Assembly (NCBI RefSeq): GCF_006088715.1
Contig: NZ_CP030771.1
Span: 1,550,001 to 1,614,000, forward strand
Origin: Streptomyces sp. YIM 121038
Lineage (GTDB): Bacteria > Actinomycetota > Actinomycetes > Streptomycetales > Streptomycetaceae
Length of the DNA stretch: 64,000 bases
Direction of reading: 5' to 3'
Shown: positions 17,558-27,186 of the stretch, one piece after another
Numbering within the stretch: the first letter of the stretch is position 1
How the letters are laid out: each line of letters opens with the position of its first letter
Position numbers and translations under genes: made by a program
The notes under the pieces: model-generated
What the model saw: the letters and a program-made list of their open reading frames with translations, nothing else
Told to the model about the DNA's origin: nothing
The model's database searches: none

Positions 17558-20500
17558 ATGCGATTCGGGGTGCTCGGTCCGCTGGCCGTGTGGACGACGG
17601 ACGGCGCGGCCGTCACCGTGCCGGGCGCCAAGGTCCGTGCGCTGCTCGCCCAGTTGCTCGTGCACCCCGGGCGGCCCGTCTCCGCCGAGCGGCTCATCGA
17701 CGGCCTGTGGGGCGAGGCGCTGCCGGACCACCCGGCCAACGCCCTCCAGGGCAAGGTGTCCCAGCTGCGCCGGGCCCTGGACGAGGCCGGTCCCGGCGGC
17801 CGCGACCTGGTCGCGTCGGGGCCCGCCGGGTACGCGCTGCGGGTCGCGCCCGACGACCCCGACGACGTCGACGCGACCCGGTTCACGGACCTGGTCGAGC
17901 GGGCGCGCGCCGCCGGGGAGCCGCGCGAGCGGGTCCGGCTGCTCACGGAGGCGCTCGGCCTCTGGCGCGGCGAGGCGTTCGCCGACTTCGCCGGTGAGGC
18001 GTTCGCGCGGGGCGCGGCGGAGCGGCTCGACGAGGCCCGGCTCACCGCGCGGGAGGAGCACGCCGAGGCGCGCCTCGACAGCGGCGAACACGGGCCGCTG
18101 GCCGCGGACCTCGCCGACCTGGTCGTACGCCATCCCGCGCGGGAGCGGCTGCGGGCGGCGCAGCTGCGGGCGCTGTACCGCTCGGGCCGCCAGACGGAGG
18201 CGCTCGCCGCGTACGAGGACCTGCGGCGGCGCCTCGCCGAGGACCTCGGGCTCGCGCCGGGCCCGGAACTGGCCGCGCTGCACGGGGCGATCCTGCGCCA
18301 GGACCCGTCGCTCGACGGGCCGTCCCCGGCACCCGGCGGGCCCGCGCGCCGCGGCCGTCCGCCGGCCGCCGCCCCGGCCGCCGCGCCGGGCGCGCGCTCC
18401 AACCTCCCCGCCCCGGTGTCCGGCCTCGTCGGCCGGGACGACGCCGTGCCGGGAGTACGCCGGCTGCTCGGCGCCACCCGTCTGGTGACGCTCACCGGAC
18501 CCGGCGGCGTGGGCAAGACGCGGCTCGCGGTGGCCGCGGCGCACGGGCTCGCGCCCGCGTTCCCCGACGGGGTGTGGCTCGTGGAACTGGCGGGCGTCGA
18601 CGCGGGCCGCGACCGGGCGGAGGCCGCCGTCGCGGAGGCCGTGGCGCGGGTCCTCGGGCTGCACGAGGAGCCGGAGGCGGGCCCGCCGCGGGACGCCGTG
18701 GCCCGGCTGACGGACGCGCTGCGCGCCCGGCGGCTGCTCCTGGTGCTCGACAACTGCGAGCACGTGGTGGACGCCGTGGCCGCCCTCGCCGCCGGGCTGC
18801 TGCGCGCCGCGCCGGACCTCACCGTCCTCGCGACCAGCCAGGAGCCGCTCGACGTGAGCGGCGAGCGGGTGTGGCCGGTGCCGCCGCTGGAACTCGGCGG
18901 CGCCATGGAGCTGTTCGTCCAGCGGGCCGGGCTCGGGCCCGGCGCGGCGGCGCTCGGCGCGGACGACACGGAGGCCGTCGCCGAGCTGTGCGTACGGCTC
19001 GACGGGCTGCCGCTGGCCCTCGAACTCGCGGCGGCCCGGGTCCGCACGATGGGGGTGCACGGTCTGCTCGCCCGGATCGACGACCGGTTCGCGCTGCTCC
19101 GCCGGGGTCTCCGCGACGCCCCGGCCCGGCAGCGCACGCTCCGCGCGGTGATCGACTGGAGCTGGTCGCTCCTGAGCGGGCCCGAGCGCACGGTGCTGCG
19201 CAGGCTCGCCGTGCACGACGGCTGCGGCCCGGCCGCGGCCGAGGCCGTCGGCGCGGGCGGCGCGGTGCGCCCCGCGGACGTCCTCGACCTGCTCGCGCGG
19301 CTCGTGGACCGCTCGCTCGTGGTCGCCTCCGACCGCCCGGACGGGCCGCGCTACTGCCTCCTGGAGTCCGTACGGGCGTACGGGGCCGAGCAGTTGCGGG
19401 AGGCGGGCGAGGACGAGGACGTGCGCGAGCGGCACAGCGCCCACTACGCCGCGCTCGCCGAGCGCGGCGGCGCGGCGCTGCGCGGCCCGGAGCAGCGGCG
19501 GTGGCTGGAACGGCTCGACGAGGAGAGCGGCAATCTGCGCCGGGCCCTGGACGCGGCGGTCGGCCGCGGGGCCGTGGAGCGGGCGCTGCGGATGGTGAAC
19601 GCCCTGGCCTGGTACTGGGTGCTGCGGGGCAGGGTCGCCGAGGCGCGCCGCTCCCTGGACGCGGCCCTGGCGCTCGCACCGACCGCCGCGGGGCTCGCGC
19701 CGGGGACGGCGGCCGCGCGGGCGCTCGCCCTCGCCTGGCGCACCGGCATCGCCCTGCGGGAGGGCGACGAGGGGTTCACCGACGCGTGCGCCGGGACCGG
19801 GGCCGACACGGCCGGCACGGCCTCCGCCGCGGCCGATCCGCTGTCGGCCGCGTACCCGGACGTCGAGCCGCCCCTCGCCGCCGTCCTGGAGGCGTACCGG
19901 CACGTCGACGACCCGTCGGGGCGGGCCACCGCGCTGTGGATCCTCGGCTCCGCGCAGCTCGGCGCGGGTGCCGTGCGCACCGGGGAGCGCCTGGTGAACG
20001 AGGCGCTCGACGCCTTCGAGGCGCTCGGCGACCGCTGGGGCACCGCCGCCGCGCTCAGCGTGCGGGCCCGGCACGCGATGGCGCGCGGCGACCTGGCGGC
20101 GGTGCGGCGCGACAGCGCGCGCAGCGCGCGCCTCTTCCGTGAACTCGGCGACGCCCTGGGGCAGTTGCAGACCGTCTTCCCGCTGGCCACGCTCAGCGAG
20201 ATCGCCGGGGACCACGCCGAGGCCGCCCGGCTGCACCACGAGGGGCTGCTCGTCGCGGAGCGGCTCGGGCTGTGGGCGGAGGCCTCCAAGCGGCTGTCCG
20301 GGCGTGGCCGGATCGCGCTGCTCACCGGCGACCTGGCCCGGGCGCGCGCCGATCACGAGCGGGCCCTGAAGCTGGCGCGCGACCACAGCTTCCGCTCCGG
20401 CGAGATCGACGCCCTGATCGGCCTCGGGCTCGGCGCGCGCAGGGAGGGCGACCTGGACGGCGCCGAGCGGCACATGCGCGCGCTCCTCGCCTGGTTCCGC

Positions 20501-20908
20501 AAGGCCGACTACGGACCCGGCGTGACGCTCGCCCTCGCCGAGCTCGGCTTCGCGGCGGAGCTGCGCGGCGACGCGGCGGCGGCCCGGGCGCTGCACGCGG
20601 ACGGGTTCGCGGCGGCGCTGCCCCTCGGCGACCCGAGGGCGCTGGCCCTCGCCCTGGAGGGCCTCGCGGGGGCCGAGGCGGCCGCGGGCGCGCCCGGCAC
20701 GGCGGCGACGCTGCTCGGCGCGGCGTCGGCGGCCCGCGCGTCGGTGGGCGCGCCGCTGCCCGCCGCCGAGCGCGGGGACGTGGACCGCGTGGAGGCGGCG
20801 GCCCGCGCCCGTCTCGGCACGCAGTCGTACACAACCGCTTTCAAGCAAGGGCAGCGGCTGAGCCCGGTGGCGGCACGCGCCGTCGTGGCCTCGCCCTCAC
20901 CTGCTTGA
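17558..20908 (+). CDS. AfsR/SARP family transcriptional regulator with NB-ARC ATPase
   Basis: A 1116-residue large SARP. Residues 1-90 form the OmpR-like winged helix (MRFGVLGPLAVWTTDG, ALQGKVSQLRRALDE), residues about 95-240 the bacterial transcriptional activator domain, then a Pro/Ala linker and an NB-ARC ATPase with Walker A LTGPGGVGKTRLA near residue 313 and Walker B LLLVLDNCEHV. The remainder holds a winged helix and TPR-like helical repeats. Such proteins activate secondary-metabolite or developmental genes. No biosynthetic cluster is adjacent, so its targets are remote, or include the divergent reductase. The ATG at 17558 opens the DNA-binding domain exactly. Confidence 0.93.
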   Translation: MRFGVLGPLAVWTTDGAAVTVPGAKVRALLAQLLVHPGRPVSAERLIDGLWGEALPDHPANALQGKVSQLRRALDEAGPGGRDLVASGPAGYALRVAPDDPDDVDATRFTDLVERARAAGEPRERVRLLTEALGLWRGEAFADFAGEAFARGAAERLDEARLTAREEHAEARLDSGEHGPLAADLADLVVRHPARERLRAAQLRALYRSGRQTEALAAYEDLRRRLAEDLGLAPGPELAALHGAILRQDPSLDGPSPAPGGPARRGRPPAAAPAAAPGARSNLPAPVSGLVGRDDAVPGVRRLLGATRLVTLTGPGGVGKTRLAVAAAHGLAPAFPDGVWLVELAGVDAGRDRAEAAVAEAVARVLGLHEEPEAGPPRDAVARLTDALRARRLLLVLDNCEHVVDAVAALAAGLLRAAPDLTVLATSQEPLDVSGERVWPVPPLELGGAMELFVQRAGLGPGAAALGADDTEAVAELCVRLDGLPLALELAAARVRTMGVHGLLARIDDRFALLRRGLRDAPARQRTLRAVIDWSWSLLSGPERTVLRRLAVHDGCGPAAAEAVGAGGAVRPADVLDLLARLVDRSLVVASDRPDGPRYCLLESVRAYGAEQLREAGEDEDVRERHSAHYAALAERGGAALRGPEQRRWLERLDEESGNLRRALDAAVGRGAVERALRMVNALAWYWVLRGRVAEARRSLDAALALAPTAAGLAPGTAAARALALAWRTGIALREGDEGFTDACAGTGADTAGTASAAADPLSAAYPDVEPPLAAVLEAYRHVDDPSGRATALWILGSAQLGAGAVRTGERLVNEALDAFEALGDRWGTAAALSVRARHAMARGDLAAVRRDSARSARLFRELGDALGQLQTVFPLATLSEIAGDHAEAARLHHEGLLVAERLGLWAEASKRLSGRGRIALLTGDLARARADHERALKLARDHSFRSGEIDALIGLGLGARREGDLDGAERHMRALLAWFRKADYGPGVTLALAELGFAAELRGDAAAARALHADGFAAALPLGDPRALALALEGLAGAEAAAGAPGTAATLLGAASAARASVGAPLPAAERGDVDRVEAAARARLGTQSYTTAFKQGQRLSPVAARAVVASPSPA

Positions 20909-21353
20909 CCTGGGACGACACCCGTTCCCGCCCCTGCTTCAGCGTCCGCCGCAGGCCTCCCTCGCGCTCCGTGCGCCCCGCTGGTTATCGGGCGGGACCC
21001 GGCCGGTCAAGCACCGGTTTCCGGTCGAAGCCCACGCCGCGAAAAACGACCGACCGCTCATTTTCGCAGGTCAGAGGGTTGTTTTGGGTTATACCACCAG
21101 TGTCAAAACGGCGCGCCGCGGGACGGGTGGGCGCGCTCCCGCATACGTTGAGCTGCCCGAATGACCAAGCGCGCCTCGCTCAGCGGACGCCCGCATCCGG
21201 AAATCGACCATGCGTTTGCTGCTCACTCAGCGCACTTGCCAGACTCCTCAACGCAATCGCCGCTACGGCACGCAACCCGTCCGTAACGCGCAGCAGCATC
21301 GGTACGCAACACCCATTCTCGTACCACTCACCCGCAGTTGAAGGAGCATTACA
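20909..21353. other. 445-bp intergenic region upstream of SSI inhibitor 1
   Basis: No credible reading frame. The central part (about 21040-21110) has runs of A and T unusual for this genome and probably contains the inhibitor promoter; no confident -35/-10 pair was assigned. Confidence 0.6.
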
Positions 21354-21803
21354 GTGCGTCACCTCCTCAAGACCGTGAGCACGGCCGCTGCCGTGGCCGC
21401 CGGCGTCCTGACCGTCTCGGCGGTCACGACGGGCGCGGCCCAGGCCGCCACGCCGAAGCCGATGGGCCTGTACGCGCCCTCGGACCTCGTGCTCACCGTC
21501 GGCCAGGGCGAAGACGCCGCCACGGCCACGGTGCAGCGCGCGGTCACCCTGACGTGTGCGCCGAAGGCCTCGGGCACCCACCCGGCACCTCGTGCCGCCT
21601 GCGCGGAGGCCGGCGCCGTGGGCGCGCGGTTCGACGCGCTCGTGAACAAGGAGCCCAAGGCCTTGTGTACCAAGGAGTGGAACCCGGTCATCGTCTCCGT
21701 GAGCGGTGTCTGGCAGGGCAAGCACGTCGCCTGGACGACCACGTTCGGCAACCCCTGCACGAAGGACGCGGCGCTCACCGAGGGGGCGCTCCTGAACTTC
21801 TGA
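21354..21803 (+). CDS. Subtilisin inhibitor-like (SSI family) secreted protease inhibitor 1
   Basis: A 149-residue exported inhibitor. Signal peptide residues 1-32 end in AQAA. The mature part matches SSI: LYAPSDLVLTVGQGE, CAPKASGTHP, GVWQGKHVAW and FGNPC. The four Cys (68, 83, 105, 135) show SSI spacing and would form 68-83 and 105-135. By alignment to the SSI reactive bond, P1 is Lys107 followed by Glu108 (CTKEWNP), so trypsin-like proteases are the expected targets rather than subtilisin. Start GTG at 21354, preceded by AAGGAG. It is followed by a strong terminator and is monocistronic. A paralogue lies at 55707-56105. Confidence 0.95.
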   Translation: MRHLLKTVSTAAAVAAGVLTVSAVTTGAAQAATPKPMGLYAPSDLVLTVGQGEDAATATVQRAVTLTCAPKASGTHPAPRAACAEAGAVGARFDALVNKEPKALCTKEWNPVIVSVSGVWQGKHVAWTTTFGNPCTKDAALTEGALLNF

Positions 21804-21860
21804 CGGACCGTCCCCCAAGACCCCTCGGCCACCTTTCGTGGGGGGAGGCAGCCGAGGCCC

Positions 21861-21893
21861 GCGGCCCCCGATGTCCCGAGCATCGGGGGCCGC
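21861..21893 (+). terminator. Intrinsic terminator-like hairpin after SSI inhibitor 1
   Basis: Perfect 13-bp stem GCGGCCCCCGATG / CATCGGGGGCCGC with a 7-base loop, 58 bp after the stop. No U tract, as is common in Streptomyces. Confidence 0.8.
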
Positions 21894-22010
21894 ACAATGC
21901 CGTCTTCGGGCAGGGCGCGGGCGTGCGGGAAGAGTTCGCGGGCACGGCCGGTTGGCACCAACCGGACCGGCATCCGGCCGGCCCCGCACGCCCTTGCCGA
22001 AGGAGCCCCC

Positions 22011-22475
22011 ATGAGCCCCGCGGACGACCACACCCTCGACGGCGAGTACGCACCCAACACCTGGGACTGGGTGGCGGAGCACGTCGCCCGCTACGAGTCC
22101 AGCGGCGGCCTGGACCACACCCTCGTGAACGGCTACCCCACCGTCGTCCTCACCACGAGGGGCGCCCGGTCCGGGAAGATCCGCAAGACCCCGGTGATCC
22201 GTGTCGTCGACGGCGATCGCTATGTCGCCGTCGGTTCCGTCGGCGGCGCGCCCCAGCACCCCGCCTGGTACTACAACGTGCTCGCCCACCCCCGCGTACG
22301 GCTCCAGGACGGCCCCGTGACCGGCACGTACGAGGCGCGCGTCACCGAGGGCGAGGAACGCGCCGCCTGGTGGGCGCGGGCCGTGGAGACCTTCCCCCAG
22401 TACGCCGAGTACCAGCGGCAGACCGAGCGGGTGCTGCCCGTGGTGGTCCTCGAGCCGGTGGCGGAGGACGCGTGA
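22011..22475 (+). CDS. Deazaflavin (F420)-dependent nitroreductase family protein
   Basis: A 154-residue DDN-type split-barrel protein. Characteristic segments are VVLTTRGARSGKIRKTPVIR, DRYVAVGSVGGAPQHPAWYYN and NVLAHPRVRLQDG. These bind F420 in the mycobacterial homologues. The ATG at 22011 has GGAG just upstream; the ORF extension to 21897 crosses the terminator region. The next gene overlaps its stop (GTGA), so the two are translated together. Confidence 0.9.
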   Translation: MSPADDHTLDGEYAPNTWDWVAEHVARYESSGGLDHTLVNGYPTVVLTTRGARSGKIRKTPVIRVVDGDRYVAVGSVGGAPQHPAWYYNVLAHPRVRLQDGPVTGTYEARVTEGEERAAWWARAVETFPQYAEYQRQTERVLPVVVLEPVAEDA

Positions 22476-23011
22476 GCCGTCCCGGCACCGGCCCGGTCGT
22501 CCCCGAGCCGCTCGACACCGACCGGCTCGCCCTGGAACCCCTCGTTCCCGCGCACGCCGAGGAGATGGCCCTCGTCCTCGCCGACCCGGCGCTGCACGCG
22601 TTCACCGGCGGGGCCCCGGACGACCTCCCCGCCCTGCGCGCCCGGTACGCGCGGATGCTCGCCGGGCCGCCCGAGCCCGGGGCCTCCTGGTGCAACTGGG
22701 TCGTCCGCGTCCGGGCCGACGGGCGCCTCGCGGGCACCGTGCAGGCCACCGTCACACCTGACGGTGCCGATGAGCTGACCGCCGAGGTCGCGTGGGTGGT
22801 GGGCACGCCGTGGCAGGGGCGCGGCATCGCCACGGAGGCGGCGCGGGCGCTGGTCGCCTGGCTGTTCGGGCACCCCCGGGTGACGTCGGTGAGCGCGCAC
22901 GTCCACCCCGATCACCACGCGTCCACCGCCGTCGCCCGCGCCGCCGGGCTCGCCCCCACCGCCGAGCGGCAGGCCGGCGAGGTCAAGTGGCGGCTCGTAC
23001 GAGAGCCTTGA
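22472..23011 (+). CDS. GNAT family N-acetyltransferase (RimJ/RimL type)
   Basis: A 179-residue acetyltransferase. It begins with the RimJ/RimL-like LDTDRLALEPLVPAHAEEM and contains the acetyl-CoA loop VVGTPWQGRGIATEAARALVA (pattern Q/R-x-x-G-x-G/A) followed by VSAHVHPDHHASTAVARAAG. GTG start at 22472 overlaps the TGA of the upstream gene by four bases. The substrate is unknown. Confidence 0.88.
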   Translation: MSRPGTGPVVPEPLDTDRLALEPLVPAHAEEMALVLADPALHAFTGGAPDDLPALRARYARMLAGPPEPGASWCNWVVRVRADGRLAGTVQATVTPDGADELTAEVAWVVGTPWQGRGIATEAARALVAWLFGHPRVTSVSAHVHPDHHASTAVARAAGLAPTAERQAGEVKWRLVREP

Positions 23012-23026
23012 GGGGTAAGGACACCG

Positions 23027-23051
23027 ACCCGCCCCACACCCCGGGGCGGGT
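23027..23051 (+). terminator. Terminator-like hairpin after the GNAT gene
   Basis: Stem ACCCGCCCC / GGGGCGGGT (9 bp) with a 7-base loop, 16 bp after the stop codon. Confidence 0.65.
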
Positions 23052-23122
23052 ATGACGGATGATCGTGTCAGCCACACCACAGAGCTGCACACAGCACCGC
23101 AAACGCAGAGAGGAACCACCCC

Positions 23123-24526
23123 ATGGATGACCGCTTCGACGTCGTCGTGCTCGGAGCAGGACCCGGCGGTTACGTGGCCGCCATCCGCGCCGCCCAGCTG
23201 GGCAAGCGGGTAGCGGTCGTGGAGGAGAAGTACTGGGGCGGCGTCTGCCTCAACGTCGGCTGCATCCCGACGAAGGCCCTCCTGCGCAACGCCGAGCTCG
23301 CCCACCTGTTCACGCACGAGGCCAAGACGTACGGCATCAAGGTCGACGGCGAGGTGTCCTTCGACTACGGCGAGGCGTTCCGGCGCAGCCGCACGGTCGC
23401 GGACGGCCGCGTCAAGGGCGTCCACTTCCTGATGAAGAAGAACAAGATCACGGAGTTCGACGGCCGGGGCACCTTCCTGGACGCCAACACCCTCCAGGTG
23501 GCCAAGCCGGACGGCACCACCACCACGATCGGCTTCGACAACTGCATCATCGCCACCGGCGCCACCCCGAAGCTGCTGCCCGGCACGCGCCGCAGCGACC
23601 GCGTGGTCACGTACGAGGAGCAGATCCTCGCCGACGAGCTGCCGGGCTCCGTGGTGATCGCGGGCGCGGGCGCGATCGGCATCGAGTTCGCGTACGTCCT
23701 GCACAACTACGGCGTGAAGGTCACGATCGTCGAGTTCCTGGACCGCGTCGCCCCGCTGGAGGACGCGGACGTCTCCAAGGAGCTGGCCAAGCAGTACCGC
23801 AAGCTCGGCATCGACGTGCTGACCTCCACCCGCGTGGAGTCCATCGACGAGTCGGGCCCGCAGGTCCGCGTGACCGTCACCGCCAAGGACGGCAAGCAGC
23901 AGGTCCTGGAGGCCGACAAGGTGCTCCAAGCCATCGGCTTCGCGCCGAACGTCACGGGCTACGGCCTGGAGGCGACCGGGGTGGCGCTCACCGAGCGCGG
24001 CGCCATCGACGTCGACGGCCGCTGCCGTACGAACGTGCCGCACATCTACGCCATCGGCGACGTGACCGCCAAGCTGATGCTCGCCCACACCGCCGAGTCC
24101 ATGGGCGTCGTGGCGGCCGAGACCATCGGGGACGCCGAGACGATGGAGCTCGACTACCCGATGATCCCGCGCGCCACCTACTCGCAGCCGCAGATCGCGA
24201 GCTTCGGCTGGACGGAGGCGCAGGCCAAGGAGAAGGGCTTCGACGTCAAGGTCGCCAAGTTCCCGTTCCAGGCGAACGGCAAGGCGCACGGCCTCGGCGA
24301 CACCGTCGGCTTCGTGAAGATCATCAGCGATGCCGAGTACGGCGAGATCATCGGCGCCCACCTCATCGGCCCGGACGTGACGGAGCTGCTCCCCGAGCTG
24401 ACCCTGGCCCAGCAGTGGGACCTCACGGTGCACGAGGTGGCCCGCAACGTGCACGCCCACCCGACCCTGGGCGAAGCCGTCAAGGAGGCCGTGCACGGCC
24501 TCGCCGGGCACATGATCAACTTCTGA
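23123..24526 (+). CDS. lpdA: Dihydrolipoyl dehydrogenase (E3)
   Basis: A 467-residue FAD flavoprotein that reoxidises dihydrolipoamide in 2-oxoacid dehydrogenase complexes, reducing NAD+. Seen: FAD motif [21 protein letters not shown], redox pair [16 protein letters not shown] motif [19 protein letters not shown]-ribityl segment [17 protein letters not shown] and active-site His-Glu in [13 protein letters not shown] near the C-terminus. Length is standard. It is monocistronic, followed by a terminator, and not clustered with E1 or E2 genes. Confidence 0.96.
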   Translation: MDDRFDVVVLGAGPGGYVAAIRAAQLGKRVAVVEEKYWGGVCLNVGCIPTKALLRNAELAHLFTHEAKTYGIKVDGEVSFDYGEAFRRSRTVADGRVKGVHFLMKKNKITEFDGRGTFLDANTLQVAKPDGTTTTIGFDNCIIATGATPKLLPGTRRSDRVVTYEEQILADELPGSVVIAGAGAIGIEFAYVLHNYGVKVTIVEFLDRVAPLEDADVSKELAKQYRKLGIDVLTSTRVESIDESGPQVRVTVTAKDGKQQVLEADKVLQAIGFAPNVTGYGLEATGVALTERGAIDVDGRCRTNVPHIYAIGDVTAKLMLAHTAESMGVVAAETIGDAETMELDYPMIPRATYSQPQIASFGWTEAQAKEKGFDVKVAKFPFQANGKAHGLGDTVGFVKIISDAEYGEIIGAHLIGPDVTELLPELTLAQQWDLTVHEVARNVHAHPTLGEAVKEAVHGLAGHMINF

Positions 24527-24548
24527 GTCCACAGCCGCACTCCCCGCG

Positions 24549-24580
24549 CTTCCCGGGGCCGCCGCCGCGGTCCCGGGAAG
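24549..24580 (+). terminator. Terminator-like hairpin after lpdA
   Basis: Stem CTTCCCGGG / CCCGGGAAG (9 bp) 22 bp after the lpdA stop, with a GC-rich loop. Confidence 0.6.
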
Positions 24581-24665
24581 GCCGTCCCGAGTGGCGGGCC
24601 CGCATGGTCCGGCCGATGCTGGGCAGGATGTGATGTGCCTCGGGGGCGAGGAGAGGCAGTGATCC

Positions 24666-26813
24666 ATGTTCTCTGCACTGGGCCGTTTCGTGGTCCGCCG
24701 CCCCTGGTGGGTGATCCTCGCCTGGGTCGTCGCGGCCGCCGCCGTGATCTCGCTGGCACCGAAGCTCACCTCCAGCACCGACGAGGCCAGCTTCCTGCCG
24801 GATCACTACGAATCCATCCGCGCCTCCGACCTGCAGGAGCGGGACTTCCCGCAGCAGGAGAACATCGGCGCGATCATCGTCTTCCAGCGCTCCGACGGCG
24901 GGCGGCTGACCCCCGCCGACTCCACCGTGGTCACCCGGGTGTCCACGGACCTGGAAGCGAAGAAGATCAAGGAAGTCCAGGCTGTCACGCCCGGTGAGGT
25001 GTCGCCCAACAAGCGCGTCCAGACCTCCGTCGTGGCCATGCCGAAGATCACCAACCCCGAGGACACCCAGCAGCAGGACGCCGTCGAACAGCTCCGCAAG
25101 GACCTCAAGGGCGAGCTGAAGGGCACCGGCCTCGACGCGGGCATCACCGGCTCGGCCGCACAGGCCCTCGACGAGAGCGACGCGTCCGAGCGCGCGGGCC
25201 TGCTCGTCGGCGTCGGCACGATCGTCATCATCATCGTGCTGCTGCTCGTGATCTTCCGCAGCCCCATCATCGCGCTGCTGCCGGTCGTCCTGATCGGTCT
25301 GATCTCGCCGATGGCGACGGGCCTGATCGCCTGGGCCAACGAGGCCTTCGACATGAAGGCCGACTCGTCCGTCCAGGAGCTGCTCACCGTCGTCCTGTTC
25401 GGCGTCGGCACGGACTACATCCTGTTCCTGCTCTTCCGCTACCGCGAGGCGCTGCGCGCGGGCGAGGACGCCAAGGGCGCCATGGTGCACGCCGTGGAGC
25501 GGGTCGGCGAGGCCATCACCTCGGCGGCGGGCGCCGTCATCGTCGCGTTCGCCGCGCTCACGCTCTCCTCCCTCGGCATGCTGCGCTCCATGGGCCCCGC
25601 CCTCGCGATCGCCGTGTTCCTGACCCTGCTCGCCGGGCTCTCCCTGGTCCCGGCCGTGGTGTCGCTGCTCGGTACGAAGGTCTTCTGGCCGTCGAAGTCC
25701 TGGCAGCGCGAGCCGCAGGGCACGGGCTTCGCCCGGCTCGGCACCTCCATCGCCCGCAAACCGGCCGTGTGGGCGGTCGTCTCGGCCCTCTTCATGGGCG
25801 CGCTCGCGCTCGGCGCGCTCGGCTACAAGGCCAACTTCGACCTCGCCGGGTCCTCGCTCCCCAAGGACAAGGAGTCGATCGTCTGGCAGGACAACCTGGA
25901 GAAGGGCTTCCCCGCGGGCACCACCGACCCGACGTTCGTGTATCTCACGTCGACCGGCGACGGGCCGCTGGCCGAGGGCCAACCGGCCGCGTTCCGCAAG
26001 CGGCTGGAGTCCGTCGACGGCGTGGGTTCGGTGGCCGCGCCGAAGGTCAGCAAGGACGGCACGACCGCGTCGTACTCGGTGGTGCTCGCCGACCCGCCCG
26101 CCTCCGAGAAGGCGCTCGGCACCATCAAGGACGAGCTGCGGCCCGCCGCCCACGCCGACGCGCCGACCGGCACCAAGGCGCTCGTCGGCGGCATCACGGC
26201 CGTGTACGTCGACATCAACAAGGCCGTGGACCGCGACTATTCGGTCGTCTTCCCGGTGGCCGCGATCGCCATCATGGTCATCCTCGGACTGCTGCTGCGC
26301 AGCCTGGTGGCGCCGTGGTACCTGATGCTGTCGGTCGCGCTCGGGTTCGGCGCGACGCTGGGCGCGACATCGCTCCTCTTCCAGCAGATCGGCAGCCAGC
26401 CCGGCCTGATGTTCATGCTGCCCGTGATCATGTACTTGTTCGTGGTCGCGCTCGGCACGGACTACAACATCCTCATGGTCTCGCGGCTGCGCGAGGAGGC
26501 CCGGGAGGGCCGTGGCCCGCACGAGGCGGCGGGGGTCGCGGTCCGGCACTCGGGCCCGACCATCGGCTCGGCCGGTGTGATCCTCGCGGGGACGTTCGCC
26601 ACGCTGATGCTCGCGGGCAACTCGACGCTCTCCCAGATGGGTTTCTCCCTGTCCTTCGGCATCGCGATCGCCGCGTTCGTCATGGCGATGCTGTTCACCC
26701 CCGCGCTGACGGCCCTCATCGGGCACGCGGCGTGGTGGCCGGGCCACGGCGACCGGGCGCCCGGGGCCGGGGCGGACGAACGGGGCCGCACACGGGAGGA
26801 GTCACGGCACTGA
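24666..26813 (+). CDS. MMPL family RND-type transporter
   Basis: A 715-residue membrane transporter of the MMPL family with two repeats, each one helix, an outer domain (about residues 40-180 and 395-520) and five further helices. Seen: start FVVRRPWWVILAWVVAAAAVISLAP, GTDYILFLLFRYREALRAGED (helix 4 with the proton-relay Asp-Tyr pair) and its repeat GTDYNILMVSRLREEAREG. MMPL proteins export lipids, polyketides or siderophore intermediates; the substrate here is unknown. No lipid biosynthesis genes are adjacent. Confidence 0.92.
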   Translation: MFSALGRFVVRRPWWVILAWVVAAAAVISLAPKLTSSTDEASFLPDHYESIRASDLQERDFPQQENIGAIIVFQRSDGGRLTPADSTVVTRVSTDLEAKKIKEVQAVTPGEVSPNKRVQTSVVAMPKITNPEDTQQQDAVEQLRKDLKGELKGTGLDAGITGSAAQALDESDASERAGLLVGVGTIVIIIVLLLVIFRSPIIALLPVVLIGLISPMATGLIAWANEAFDMKADSSVQELLTVVLFGVGTDYILFLLFRYREALRAGEDAKGAMVHAVERVGEAITSAAGAVIVAFAALTLSSLGMLRSMGPALAIAVFLTLLAGLSLVPAVVSLLGTKVFWPSKSWQREPQGTGFARLGTSIARKPAVWAVVSALFMGALALGALGYKANFDLAGSSLPKDKESIVWQDNLEKGFPAGTTDPTFVYLTSTGDGPLAEGQPAAFRKRLESVDGVGSVAAPKVSKDGTTASYSVVLADPPASEKALGTIKDELRPAAHADAPTGTKALVGGITAVYVDINKAVDRDYSVVFPVAAIAIMVILGLLLRSLVAPWYLMLSVALGFGATLGATSLLFQQIGSQPGLMFMLPVIMYLFVVALGTDYNILMVSRLREEAREGRGPHEAAGVAVRHSGPTIGSAGVILAGTFATLMLAGNSTLSQMGFSLSFGIAIAAFVMAMLFTPALTALIGHAAWWPGHGDRAPGAGADERGRTREESRH

Positions 26814-26853
26814 GCGCCGCCCGGCGGCGGGGCGCGCCGCGCATACTGGCGTC

Positions 26854-27174
26854 ATGGGATTCGCCGTCTTGATGACCCTGCCCGGCCTCGTCATCGCGCT
26901 GACCGTCGTGGCCTTCGTGGACCAACTGCTGCTCCGCGCCGGGCGCGCCGGGCTGCTGCCCTGGCGGAACAGCGCCCGCCAGGGCCAGATATCGGCGACC
27001 GGCTTCGAGCAGCTGCACGCCAGCTTCTCGCCCGGCAAGCAGAACGAGCTCAAGGAGCGCCAGTCCTCCCTGGTGATGCGCGACGACGAGGAGGACGGCG
27101 CCCCGCCGCACCGCACCTCGGTGGACCTGGACGGCGGCATCGCGAGGATCCGGCTGCCGCGCCCCGGCCGGTAG
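26854..27174 (+). CDS. Small membrane-anchored protein, DUF6191-like
   Basis: A 106-residue protein: one N-terminal helix (FAVLMTLPGLVIALTVVAFVDQLLL), then a basic stretch and a soluble tail with ISATGFEQLHASFSPGKQNELKERQSS and the acidic MRDDEEDGAPPHRTSVDLDGG. This tail is the conserved pattern of a Streptomyces family (DUF6191, by recall) of unknown function. It lies 40 bp after the MMPL gene and could be co-transcribed. Confidence 0.75.
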   Translation: MGFAVLMTLPGLVIALTVVAFVDQLLLRAGRAGLLPWRNSARQGQISATGFEQLHASFSPGKQNELKERQSSLVMRDDEEDGAPPHRTSVDLDGGIARIRLPRPGR

Positions 27175-27186
27175 CCGGCCCCGGTC

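Noticed and set aside
17459..20848. A 1129-codon open frame on the - strand
   Set aside because: It is the antisense of the SARP gene, with no domain motif; the + strand product has a complete domain order.
27162..27185. GGCCGG-TAG-CCGGCC as a terminator between the DUF6191-like and MFS genes
   Set aside because: Only six base pairs overlapping the stop codon; expected by chance at this GC content.
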